Assembly (NCBI GenBank): GCA_965247735.1
Contig: CBDFHN010000002.1
Location: 1 to 64,000, forward strand
DNA from: JAOXRU01 sp965247735
GTDB lineage: Bacteria; Bacteroidota; Bacteroidia; Flavobacteriales; Flavobacteriaceae
Reading direction: 5' to 3'
Length of the DNA stretch: 64,000 bases
The translations under genes were made by a program, and so were the position numbers. Every line of letters starts with the position of its first letter. Within the stretch, counting starts at the first letter, position 1. The notes below the pieces were generated by a model. That model did not search any database, was not told the DNA's origin, and saw only the letters and a program-made list of their open reading frames with translations. Of this stretch, positions 1 to 7,979 are shown piece after piece.

Positions 1-17
1 GTTAGCTCAGTTTAAAA

Positions 18-965
18 ATGATTAGTGCATTAAAATCTAATGTTTGGATATTATCACTGTTTCTTTGTTCAAGTATGATGGGGCAAATAAATAATAAAGA
101 TTATAAGAAAGCTATTAATTATGCCGTAAATAAAAATTCCAAGCAAGCTTTGGAGAGTATAAATAGAGCTATTGATTTAGAAGGGGGTAAAACCCCTTCA
201 TTGTTCTACTTTCATAAATACGAATATTTAGTAAAACTTCATAAATATAAATTAGCTTTTGAAACATTAAACGACGCAATTTATATTTTTCCAAACTCTA
301 CACTTCTACTTAATGCTAGAGCAGAATTTTATTTTGCTGTTAGAATGTATAAAAAAGTAATTTTAGACTACGAAAAAATTATTTCCTTTGTAAAAGGTGA
401 AGAATTGAATGCATACAATATAAAATTAGCAAGTATAAAGTTTTTGGTTAGAGATTTTGAAGGAGTTGCTGTTATTCTAAAATCAATTTTTAAAAAAAAA
501 TCTTCAAGTATTGATATTCTGAATTTGCTAGCTGCCTTACATATAGAGTTTTTAAGTTATGAAAAAGCGAAAAAAATCCTACACGCTGCAGCTGATAAAC
601 ACCCTTCCCATGTTTTTACAATAATTAATTTAGGGTTTGTATATCAAAAAGAAAATCAACACAAAGAGAGTCTTTTTTATTTTGATAAGGCTTTGAGATT
701 AAACCCTAATAATCCTATAGCTCTTTCTAATAGAGCTTACAGTAAATTGAAAATGTCAAATATTGATGGAGCCATTTCAGATATTAACAAATCTATTGAG
801 TTAATGCAGTCTAATGCTTATGCTTATATGATCAGGGGCCGAATTTATTTGAGTCTAAATAAAATTGAAAATGCTTGTGTTGATTTTACAATAGCTAAAA
901 ATTTAAACTTTCTGGAACAATATGGAACAGAAGTTGATAAATTGATAAGTGAAAATTGTAAATAA
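18..965 (+). CDS. Secreted tetratricopeptide-repeat (TPR) protein
   Basis: A 315-residue protein with an N-terminal hydrophobic segment (about residues 8-22, ending near Met-Gly-Gln) that looks like a signal peptide. The rest is helical and carries TPR-type repeats. The clearest is near residues 205-240, with the usual Gly/Tyr, Ala and Pro spacing (a 'LRLNPNNPIALSNRAY' stretch), and another lies around residues 240-305. TPR units bind other proteins, so a periplasmic scaffolding role is likely, but the partner cannot be read from sequence. An in-frame TAG lies just upstream at bases 3-5, so the ATG at 18 is the natural start. It stands alone, followed by about 600 bases without an intact gene. 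Coding status is firm; function beyond TPR is open. Confidence 0.85.
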   Translation: MISALKSNVWILSLFLCSSMMGQINNKDYKKAINYAVNKNSKQALESINRAIDLEGGKTPSLFYFHKYEYLVKLHKYKLAFETLNDAIYIFPNSTLLLNARAEFYFAVRMYKKVILDYEKIISFVKGEELNAYNIKLASIKFLVRDFEGVAVILKSIFKKKSSSIDILNLLAALHIEFLSYEKAKKILHAAADKHPSHVFTIINLGFVYQKENQHKESLFYFDKALRLNPNNPIALSNRAYSKLKMSNIDGAISDINKSIELMQSNAYAYMIRGRIYLSLNKIENACVDFTIAKNLNFLEQYGTEVDKLISENCK

Positions 966-1029
966 ATATTTTGAGAATTATTAAGATGAATCATTTGATT
1001 TAAAACAGCACTGAGATTTTTTGGACCAG

Positions 1030-1390
1030 AACATTTGACTTAATCTTAGAAGGAAGGAAGAATTTTTTTTGAAGAAGGTAAGATCTGATCATCTTTCTTA
1101 TAGTAGATTTTCTTGGATGCTTTTTTTTAGTTTGAAAATGATGTGTAGTATAATATTCAAATACCTTGTAATCAGCAGTTCCATCTGTATCTAGCCCAAA
1201 TTATGGCGTTCCAGTACCCTGTAAAGGATTCTCTGTATCATAAAGAGTCTGGTATAGTTCCTGATCGATTGCACTTTTGTGATAACCTCGTGTATTTTTT
1301 GTTAATAACGAAGTTAACTTAAAATCTATATATTCCTTAAGCAAACGTTATAAGGCGGACTAATCAACCCGGAAGATATTTTGATAAAAT
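1030..1390 (-). pseudogene. Decayed coding remnant of unknown family
   Basis: Reading the minus strand from about 1390 down to 1030 gives a protein-like stretch interrupted by stops. Upstream stops come first, then roughly 39 open codons containing 'NTRGYHKSAIDQELYQTLYD', one TAA near 1201-1203, then about 58 more open codons in the same frame containing 'FGLDTDGTADYKVFEYYTT'. Composition and continuity across the single stop suggest a former gene. I do not recognise the family. Nothing else was seen in the interval 966-1564. Confidence 0.4.
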
Positions 1391-1564
1391 AGGTTTTAAG
1401 ATAAGCAGTCCCTGCTAAAAAAAACCTGAAGTTTTTATGTTTTCTGCTCTTTTAATTAATCTCTGAGATATTGAAATTTTTGACCATCTTGATATATGGC
1501 CTTAGGGGAATTTCTGTAGTGAAGAATCCTCTTTCTATAGAATGATAACATATAAAAACTGAAT

Positions 1565-2725
1565 ATGAAATTTAATTTATTTATTTGCGTCTTGCTTCTT
1601 TATTTTATTTCCTCATGTGGATCTTCGGATGATTATTTTGAGTCAACCGATAATAGTCATGCAACAATAGATGATACTCTTGTTGCAGAATCTATTACAA
1701 AAGATTTGTTTGTAAACATTTTAAATGGATTAAGAATAGCAGAAATAATTAAATCTGATAGAAATAACAGTCCAATATCAAGTAATTCGTCAAAATCTAC
1801 GATGAATAAAACTTCAAAGGATAATTGTCAGCATGAAATTAGAAATAGTTATGAAAATAAAAATTTTGTTTTTGACCTTACACAGCCTATAACAAAAGAT
1901 ATTATTGAAGCATATAAGGAGGCTGATATAATTTCTACAACTGACAGTTCTATTAAGTATTTTTTAGCAGATGGAACACCAAGTACAGATTGTGATACGG
2001 AAGAGGTTCAAGGACCAATTCCTAATCATGATGATAGAGACGCATTATTACGTCCAACTTTTTATAGTTACAGTTCTCTTTTTGATTATAAAGGAGAACA
2101 TCATTACTCAAACCTTTTTTATCTAGAAAAAAGTGAAATTACTACCAGTAAATATAGTGATATATCTTCTAAATTTGTTACAGAAGGAACTGTAGAAAAG
2201 AGAATTGATAGAGAACACCAAGTTCACGTATGGACTCTTGCAGAACATTCATATATAGAGGATTTAGATCTTAGAGGATTTATTGAGTCCCAACAAGGTT
2301 ATCGTTTTTATTTTATGAATGGAAGTAGTAAATACTTTAAACATTCATATTCTATTAAAAATGAGTTAGATGATAACCCAACTTACGAAAATATGGAAAT
2401 TGACATGGTTGATCGCTACGCTATACAATTTTATATAAATTATCGTGATGGAGCCAATAGAGTAGATGGTGTATTTAGAGTCCCTTTCTTTTTTGATATA
2501 ACGATTGATTATAAACAAATCATAGAAATATTAAAAAATAACCAAAACAGTGATTCTTATACAAAAACAGTTGAGCTTTATGTTGTTACTGGAAATGTAA
2601 ATAGAAGTATTGGAAACATAAAATATACTTTAGCTAATGAAGAAAAATGGGAAGTTAACATTACAGAAAGTCCATTGTATTTATCGGATACAGAAATAGA
2701 ACAGATTATTGTTAATTTCAATTAA
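1565..2725 (+). CDS. Putative lipoprotein of unknown function
   Basis: A 386-residue protein starting with a short hydrophobic signal and a lipobox (Phe-Ile-Ser-Ser-Cys at about residues 14-18) followed by Gly-Ser-Ser-Asp-Asp. An acidic residue run after the Cys is common in exported Bacteroidota lipoproteins. Mature residues 20-90 are Ser/Asn/Asp-rich and probably a flexible linker. The remainder is beta-rich with many aromatic residues and no recognised domain. It is a single gene with about 600 bases of non-coding DNA on either side. I cannot assign a function; membrane anchoring is inferred from the lipobox only. Confidence 0.8.
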   Translation: MKFNLFICVLLLYFISSCGSSDDYFESTDNSHATIDDTLVAESITKDLFVNILNGLRIAEIIKSDRNNSPISSNSSKSTMNKTSKDNCQHEIRNSYENKNFVFDLTQPITKDIIEAYKEADIISTTDSSIKYFLADGTPSTDCDTEEVQGPIPNHDDRDALLRPTFYSYSSLFDYKGEHHYSNLFYLEKSEITTSKYSDISSKFVTEGTVEKRIDREHQVHVWTLAEHSYIEDLDLRGFIESQQGYRFYFMNGSSKYFKHSYSIKNELDDNPTYENMEIDMVDRYAIQFYINYRDGANRVDGVFRVPFFFDITIDYKQIIEILKNNQNSDSYTKTVELYVVTGNVNRSIGNIKYTLANEEKWEVNITESPLYLSDTEIEQIIVNFN

Positions 2726-2754
2726 TTTCTGAAAAGAATAGGTCACTTTAATCG

Positions 2755-2880
2755 ATGGGATTCCCCGACGCTCTGCGTCGGTGGTCAAGAGGAAAGATTG
2801 AAAATCTGAGGTTTTCATCAAACTAAAAATAAAACTTTTCTCCACTTGATGCCTCTATGGCTCTGCTTTGAGGTAGTTCA
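2755..2880. mobile_element. Possible internally deleted IS200/IS605-type end pair
   Basis: A perfect 7-bp stem with 3-base loop (CCGACGC-TCT-GCGTCGG, 2765-2781) is followed about 75 bases later by an imperfect hairpin around 2852-2873 that shares the same GCTCTGC core. Paired subterminal hairpins with a shared core are typical of IS200/IS605 ends, and several broken copies lie nearby. No transposase reading frame is between them, so this would be a MITE-like leftover. The alternative for the first hairpin is a terminator of the lipoprotein gene, although no T-run follows it. Confidence 0.35.
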
Positions 2881-2973
2881 TTTTGAAAATTTTAAAAACA
2901 TAGCTATTAAACAACTTGTTTTTTGAACTAACAAGAAAATCATCTGTTCTACAAGGTGAAATTAAAGTGGAGA

Positions 2974-3009
2974 TTATTAGGTAGGAAACCGCGGTTCAAT
3001 ACCTAATAA
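2974..3009. repeat. Composite inverted repeat in intergenic DNA
   Basis: A perfect 10-bp outer stem (TTATTAGGTA at 2974-2983 with TACCTAATAA at 3000-3009) encloses a second palindrome, AACCGCGGTT. The two GC-containing palindromes stand out in AT-rich DNA. It lies about 310 bases upstream of the HAD-repeat gene. It could be an operator, an insertion end or an RNA hairpin. The rest of 2726-3319 holds nothing else I can support. Confidence 0.4.
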
Positions 3010-3319
3010 ATAATAGTGTAATATGTCTAAGAATAAACTATGTGATTTTAAGATTCTCTGGAAATCATGATTATAATCGCTATATGTAAGGGTTTAATCC
3101 AGTAGCTTAGAGTAGTTGAATTCTATTGAGTTAATGTTCTTAAGTGCTTTTTTGTGTTTCAGTTTTCTTAAAAACGTCAATGATACTGCCACATTTTTTT
3201 ACAGACTACAATAAAATCAGCTATTTTCGTCTAATTTTTTCATGAATATCTTTGTTAGGGGAAAAATAATATTTAAGTATATTTTCAAAAGAGAGAAAAA
3301 CCTAATTAATTTATAGAAT

Positions 3320-4843
3320 ATGATAGAAGCCAATTTGTTTTTAGATTACGACAATACACAAATTGCAGGTCATCTGCATAATGCTGTATTTAGAGCATTA
3401 AAGAGAGGGGATCTCCCTAGAGGATATAGAAATTCAAATGATGTAATTAATGTTATAAATGAAAATGAAGAACTTCCAAAGGAAGTAGGTAAGTGGTTGG
3501 ATGTGCAGATCAAAAAAAATGGAATAGTTTTTTTTGATTTAGAATTACTTGCTGAAAAAGTAAAAGAATATAGAAGATTAGAAGTTGATACGTATGTATT
3601 AACCGCGTCGAGGGTGCCTGGGGCAATATCTCATATGTATAAAAAAGAAGGACTAGGAGAGCTATTCCCAAAAATGAGAATTATAACAGTTCCCATAGAA
3701 GATGCTGATATTCATAAAGCAGATGTAATTGATGAGCTCGAAAGGCGTAAGGAATCAACTAGTACGGAGGACGTTACTGTTTCTATTTTTATTGACGATT
3801 CTAAAAAAAATACGGATGCTGTTGATTTGTTGCCTCAGAAAGATGGGGTTTTTAGATTGGTTTGCAGAGTTAATAAAGATGGTTTGTGTAAAGAAACTTT
3901 TGACACTATAGATCTATTTCTAAATAAGGTTGGGGTAACAGTGGATATTGCGCAGAACCATAGTCCTATTCGAGATTTTAAAGACGACAGTTTATTAAGA
4001 AAATTACCTGAATTACCCTCTCAAAGAGAAGATAATGTTAAAACTGTTTATGAAAACACGCCTGATGAAATTGAAAAAGCACGTGAATCGGCCTTGATGA
4101 AAGAGAGCACTTTAAGAGAGGAGGCATCTGGAATATCTCCTAACAGAAAAGAAGTTGTTAAAACTGTTTATGAAAACACGCCTGATGAAATTGAAAAAGC
4201 ACGTGAATCGGCCTTGATGAAAGAGAGCACTTTAAGAGAGGAGGCATCTGGAATATCTCCTAACAGAAAAGAAGTTGTTAAAACTGTTTATGAAAACACG
4301 CCTGATGAAATTGAAAAAGCACATGAATCGGCCTTGATGAAAGAAAGCACTTTAAGAGAGGAGGCATCTGGAATATCTCCTAACAGAAAAGAAGTTGTTA
4401 AAACTGTTTATGAAAATACACCTGATGAAATTGAAAACGCACGTCAATCGGCTTTGATCAAGAGAAATATTATAGAGAAGGTACTAAAAAAAATTAACCG
4501 AAGATATGGAGGTCTCCAGGATAGTGAATTACTCTCTCAAATGGAAGTTGAAGAAATTTCTGAATCAGTTAGATTAAATCTGCACAAAGGTGATGTCGAT
4601 TTTAGTTTTGAAAAGCTAGAAGATATAGTAGGCCTAGAACGAATAAGGTCTACTAAAAATCCTGATGGACGATTATCATCATATAGCGCTGGAGCAAGCC
4701 ATCCAATGTCTGGAATGACTCAGCCTAATATCCAACGATCAGAAGCAGCTTTAAATTACGCAACTAAATCAGAACAAACCATCTTACAGCAAAAAGATAT
4801 AGTAAAAAACACAGTAAGCAGACGAGCAATCAGAAAAAAATAG
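3320..4843 (+). CDS. HAD-fold domain protein with 40-residue tandem repeats
   Basis: A 507-residue protein without signal peptide. Residues 1-200 look like a haloacid-dehalogenase hydrolase: motif I 'LFLDYDNT' (Asp9 and Asp11), motif II 'VLTAS' near residue 93, and motif IV 'IFIDDSKKN' near residue 158, so a metal-dependent phosphatase-type active site is plausible. Residues about 240-385 are three near-identical and one partial 40-residue unit beginning 'VVKTVYENTPDEIEKARESA', predicted helical and charged. The C-terminal 120 residues are unrelated, and the tail is basic (ends Arg-Arg-Ala-Ile-Arg-Lys-Lys). This architecture is not one I recognise. It stands as a single gene between IS200 debris. 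A basic C-terminus beside a type IV secretion operon makes export conceivable, but that is inference. Confidence 0.85.
   Translation: MIEANLFLDYDNTQIAGHLHNAVFRALKRGDLPRGYRNSNDVINVINENEELPKEVGKWLDVQIKKNGIVFFDLELLAEKVKEYRRLEVDTYVLTASRVPGAISHMYKKEGLGELFPKMRIITVPIEDADIHKADVIDELERRKESTSTEDVTVSIFIDDSKKNTDAVDLLPQKDGVFRLVCRVNKDGLCKETFDTIDLFLNKVGVTVDIAQNHSPIRDFKDDSLLRKLPELPSQREDNVKTVYENTPDEIEKARESALMKESTLREEASGISPNRKEVVKTVYENTPDEIEKARESALMKESTLREEASGISPNRKEVVKTVYENTPDEIEKAHESALMKESTLREEASGISPNRKEVVKTVYENTPDEIENARQSALIKRNIIEKVLKKINRRYGGLQDSELLSQMEVEEISESVRLNLHKGDVDFSFEKLEDIVGLERIRSTKNPDGRLSSYSAGASHPMSGMTQPNIQRSEAALNYATKSEQTILQQKDIVKNTVSRRAIRKK
4037..4460 (+). repeat. 120-bp in-frame tandem repeat, 3.5 copies
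   Basis: Units start at 4037, 4157 and 4277 with exactly 120-bp spacing, and a diverged partial unit begins at 4397. Units 1 and 2 are identical by eye and unit 3 differs at two silent or near-silent places, so the expansion is recent. Each unit encodes 40 residues inside the HAD-domain protein and keeps the reading frame. Confidence 0.95.
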
Positions 4844-4922
4844 CAAAATATTCTTTATAACTATTGCGTTTATTGGTCTCAAAAATAGTTTAAACGATCT
4901 ACAGACGCGTTGTCGCAGCATT

Positions 4923-5215
4923 TTGATACAAATATGCGATGTAGAAGATGTTAATATCTTAATAAGGATAATTTCAAAAGGTCATGTTTATATGCATTTA
5001 GAATACGAACCTTCAAAAAGTGTGAGTCATTTGGTTAAAAAGCAAAAACGGCGAAGTTCAAGAAAACTTCAGCAAGAGTTTCCTGAATTAAAGCATAAAT
5101 ATTTTGGGCATACATTTTTGTGGTATTGGTTATGGATGTTGGAGTATAGGAAATTGCTTATGAGACATATTTTGAGGGTCTTACAGCTGAATAACAATTT
5201 TAAGTTTTGTTGATT
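4923..5215 (+). pseudogene. Truncated, frameshifted IS200/IS605-type transposase plus left-end scrap
   Basis: Codons from 4923 match the central part of the transposase at 16582-17013: 'IQICDVEDVNIL', the His-x-His region (here 'GHVYMHLEY', with the first His changed to Tyr), and 'GRSSRKLQQ'-like sequence. The first half of the gene is missing. After about 5125 the expected 'WGIGYGCWS' continues in another frame, so there is a frameshift too. Bases 5175-5215 closely resemble 7727-7768, a second IS200-type left end. No functional product is expected. Confidence 0.75.
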
Positions 5216-5457
5216 TTTAAACTCTCCATCAGAAAACTGGTTGGAGGTTTTCTATGGAATAGGATGAATATTTGGCTTGGCTTTAATGTAAATAGAAAAA
5301 CACGATATTACTCAAACCCATAATAATTTATGGTAAAACTGCTTCAAGATTATGTAACTACATTAGAGCTACTTCATGAAAAGGCTTACGTGGTAGTGGT
5401 AACTATTTTGTATTCTTTTTAGGGGTAAAACTCATTTTTATACTCTATAACTATTGT

Positions 5458-7725
5458 ATGGGAAATATAAGAGTAGCAGAGGAAAGAATAGAATCAGCTA
5501 GGCAATTGTCAAAAGATAGCTTAGATTTGAGCAGCTTAGAGCTAACCACTACTGATTTGGAAACCTTAATATCTAAGATAGGAGAAATTAGAGATCTTAA
5601 GGAATTAATATTAAGTAATAATCAACTTGAGATGTTACCACCTGAAATAGGGAATTTTACAAATCTTAAAGTGCTGGATTTAGATAAAAATTATCTTAGT
5701 GTTTTACCTCCTGAAATAGGGAATTTTACAAATCTTGAAATGCTGGATTTAGATGACAACCAACTTGGTGATTTACCACCTGAAATAGGGAGCCTTATGA
5801 AGCTTGATACGCTGATATCAACAGGCAACCAACTTAGTGTTTTGCCACCTGAAATAGGGAATCTTACAAATCTTGAAAAGCTCAATTTAGATGACAACCA
5901 ACTTAGTAATCTACCACCCGAAATAGGAAATCTTACAAGACTTAAAGAACTGTCTTTAGAGGCTAATTTAGTTGAGGCTATACCACTTGAAATAGGGAAT
6001 CTTATTGAGCTTCAAAAGTTGAAATTACATGAGAATAAACTTAGGAGTTTACCTCCTGAAATAGGAAATCTTAAGAAACTTAAAAGCCTTGAGTTAGAAA
6101 GTAATGAACTCAATATTTTACCTCTTGAGATAGGAGGGCTTACGGATCTTGAAATTTTGTTTTTAGGACATAATGAGCTTAGTGCTTTACCACCTGAAAT
6201 AGGGAATCTTACAAGACTTACAGAATTAGGTTTAGATGATAATGGACTCAGTGTTCTGCCATCTCAAATAGGAAATCTTACAAGACTTATAGAACTAGGA
6301 TTAGAAGATAATCAATTTGAGACAATGCCACCTGAAATAGGGAATCTTATAAACCTTGAAATTCTGGGTTTAGGCAGTAATGAACTCAGAGTTGTACCTC
6401 CTGAAATAAGGAGTCTTACCAGCCTTAATTCACTAACGATTACTAATAACCCCTTGTCACAGGAAACAAGGAATTTCTTAGATGCTTATTTTGAAGGTAT
6501 TAGTGAATACAATATGGAAGCCTTTGATGCAATATCTGATCCTTTAGAGGTTTTAAACAAGATCTATGGTGAAGAAGAGAGTGAAATAATTTTGACCGCA
6601 ATTGAAGACCTGGATGCTTCATGGTCTTTTGTTAATGGAAATGATGTGGTTATTGAGTCCAAAGATGTCATAAAAGATTTTTTAGAGAAAATACCTCTTA
6701 CTAGTGATCAGGCAAATAAGATGTATTTAAAAGGAGCAAAACATCTCCTAAGTGATATATGGAGTACATCATCATCAGATGATGATAAAAAAAGCGCATT
6801 ACAAAAGATAGCCACAGCATTAGGTGATTGTGGAACTCCAGTTAAAGATATTCTAACCCTAGGGTATATTGGAAGCTATATTGCCAAAAGCAATGATCAG
6901 GAAATTCCTGAAGAAGTTCATACTGTAATAGTAAGAGAAGCTCTTGAAAAGGAAATTCTTACTAAGTTATCTAGCTTGGAGCTAGGTCCAGATGGGGGTT
7001 TACGAGATAATGAGTTAACAGAACAGGTAAAAGGGCTTTCCAATGCCGTATTTTTAGAAGGTGCAGAAAAGTACTCATCCAATAAGGTTAAAATTATATT
7101 TCCATTAAATACAAAACCTAAAGAACTTCCTAGTAAATCAGCCTATCCAGACTTAGCCTTTGGTATGGTAAAAGATCCATTGGCAGAAGCATTTGCTAAG
7201 TTATGCTGTAAAACAGATGAACAAGGGACCTTAGTGAAAGATGAACTGGGTAGATATCTTTTTGATTCAGAGAAACTAAACAGTATCGTAGAGAAATACT
7301 ATAAACAGGGCTTAGGGATAGTTTCTTCTCGAGAAAAAGCAATTATTGAATTCACTAATGCAATCAAAAAAAAGCTTCAGGAAACGGGGCTTACAGAACA
7401 CTATAATGACCCTGACGTTAAACATCTGTTAGAAATTGATAGACAGGAAGAGGAGTTACGAGAAAACCTTAGAAACGTTCCTGATAATCAAATAGAAACA
7501 GTATCTAGCCAATACTTAAAGGATCAAGTTCAGAAAATAGAGGTAATGGTTGAAATTCATAGCACTAAAACCCGAGAGACAGAAAACAAACCTTCTCATA
7601 GTTTAGATGGTCTTATGCTTCCAATAAATAATAATAAACGTATGAGAAATATGGAAAGGGATAGCCTTCCTGAAAGCAAAAAACAAAAACGTGAACGTTC
7701 TAGATCACCATCACGTAAACCCTGA
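5458..7725 (+). CDS. Leucine-rich-repeat protein with basic SR/NLS-like tail
   Basis: A 755-residue protein without signal peptide. Residues about 40-345 are twelve or so 23-residue leucine-rich repeats of the form 'LPPEIGNLTNLEKLNLDDNQ', the class found in plant-type and bacterial LRR proteins that bind other proteins. Residues about 350-700 form a mainly helical region that I do not recognise. The end is strongly basic, with 'NNNKRMRNMERD', 'ESKKQKRERSRSPSRKP' and no further residues, resembling a bipartite nuclear localisation signal and SR-rich eukaryotic tails. Such combinations occur in host-directed effectors of intracellular bacteria, but it could equally be an RNA- or DNA-binding tail. 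IS200 fragments lie directly on both sides. Coding is certain; an effector role is inference. Confidence 0.9.
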   Translation: MGNIRVAEERIESARQLSKDSLDLSSLELTTTDLETLISKIGEIRDLKELILSNNQLEMLPPEIGNFTNLKVLDLDKNYLSVLPPEIGNFTNLEMLDLDDNQLGDLPPEIGSLMKLDTLISTGNQLSVLPPEIGNLTNLEKLNLDDNQLSNLPPEIGNLTRLKELSLEANLVEAIPLEIGNLIELQKLKLHENKLRSLPPEIGNLKKLKSLELESNELNILPLEIGGLTDLEILFLGHNELSALPPEIGNLTRLTELGLDDNGLSVLPSQIGNLTRLIELGLEDNQFETMPPEIGNLINLEILGLGSNELRVVPPEIRSLTSLNSLTITNNPLSQETRNFLDAYFEGISEYNMEAFDAISDPLEVLNKIYGEEESEIILTAIEDLDASWSFVNGNDVVIESKDVIKDFLEKIPLTSDQANKMYLKGAKHLLSDIWSTSSSDDDKKSALQKIATALGDCGTPVKDILTLGYIGSYIAKSNDQEIPEEVHTVIVREALEKEILTKLSSLELGPDGGLRDNELTEQVKGLSNAVFLEGAEKYSSNKVKIIFPLNTKPKELPSKSAYPDLAFGMVKDPLAEAFAKLCCKTDEQGTLVKDELGRYLFDSEKLNSIVEKYYKQGLGIVSSREKAIIEFTNAIKKKLQETGLTEHYNDPDVKHLLEIDRQEEELRENLRNVPDNQIETVSSQYLKDQVQKIEVMVEIHSTKTRETENKPSHSLDGLMLPINNNKRMRNMERDSLPESKKQKRERSRSPSRKP

Positions 7726-7726
7726 G

Positions 7727-7970
7727 AGTCTTACAGTTGACTAAGAGTTTCAAGTTTTTGTTGATTTAATGAGAGAATATAAGAAACTAAGCCATGTTAT
7801 TTATAAATGTGAGCATGATATCGTATGGGTTTCTAAATATCGATTGTGTATATTAAAAGGAGAGGTTGGAATATTGGTAGAAAAGATAATTCGAATGCTT
7901 TGTGAGTGGAAAAGCTGTGAAGTCCAAGAATTAAGCTACTACCAGCTTATAACTGGTAGTAGTTTAATCC
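7727..7970 (+). mobile_element. Internally deleted IS200/IS605-family element
   Basis: From the ATG at 7769 the translation 'YKKLSHVIYKCEHDIVWVSK' and following residues match the N-terminal part of IS200-type transposases. It stops matching around 7935 ('CEVQELS'), before the His-x-His motif. It runs straight into a perfect 10-bp stem (CTACTACCAG at 7936-7945, CTGGTAGTAG at 7953-7962), which looks like the right-end hairpin. The middle and end of the transposase are gone, so the remnant cannot move by itself. The left end repeats the sequence at 5175-5215. The IS4-family element is inserted immediately to the right. Confidence 0.7.
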
Positions 7971-7979
7971 TTTTTGATA

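Noticed and set aside
4037..4460. Direct repeats as a possible CRISPR array
   Set aside because: Units are 120 bp with no unique spacers and keep the protein frame; this is a coding tandem repeat.
5691..5897. Open frame on the minus strand within the LRR gene
   Set aside because: It is the reverse of the repeated LRR units; the regular DNA repeat keeps other frames open by chance.
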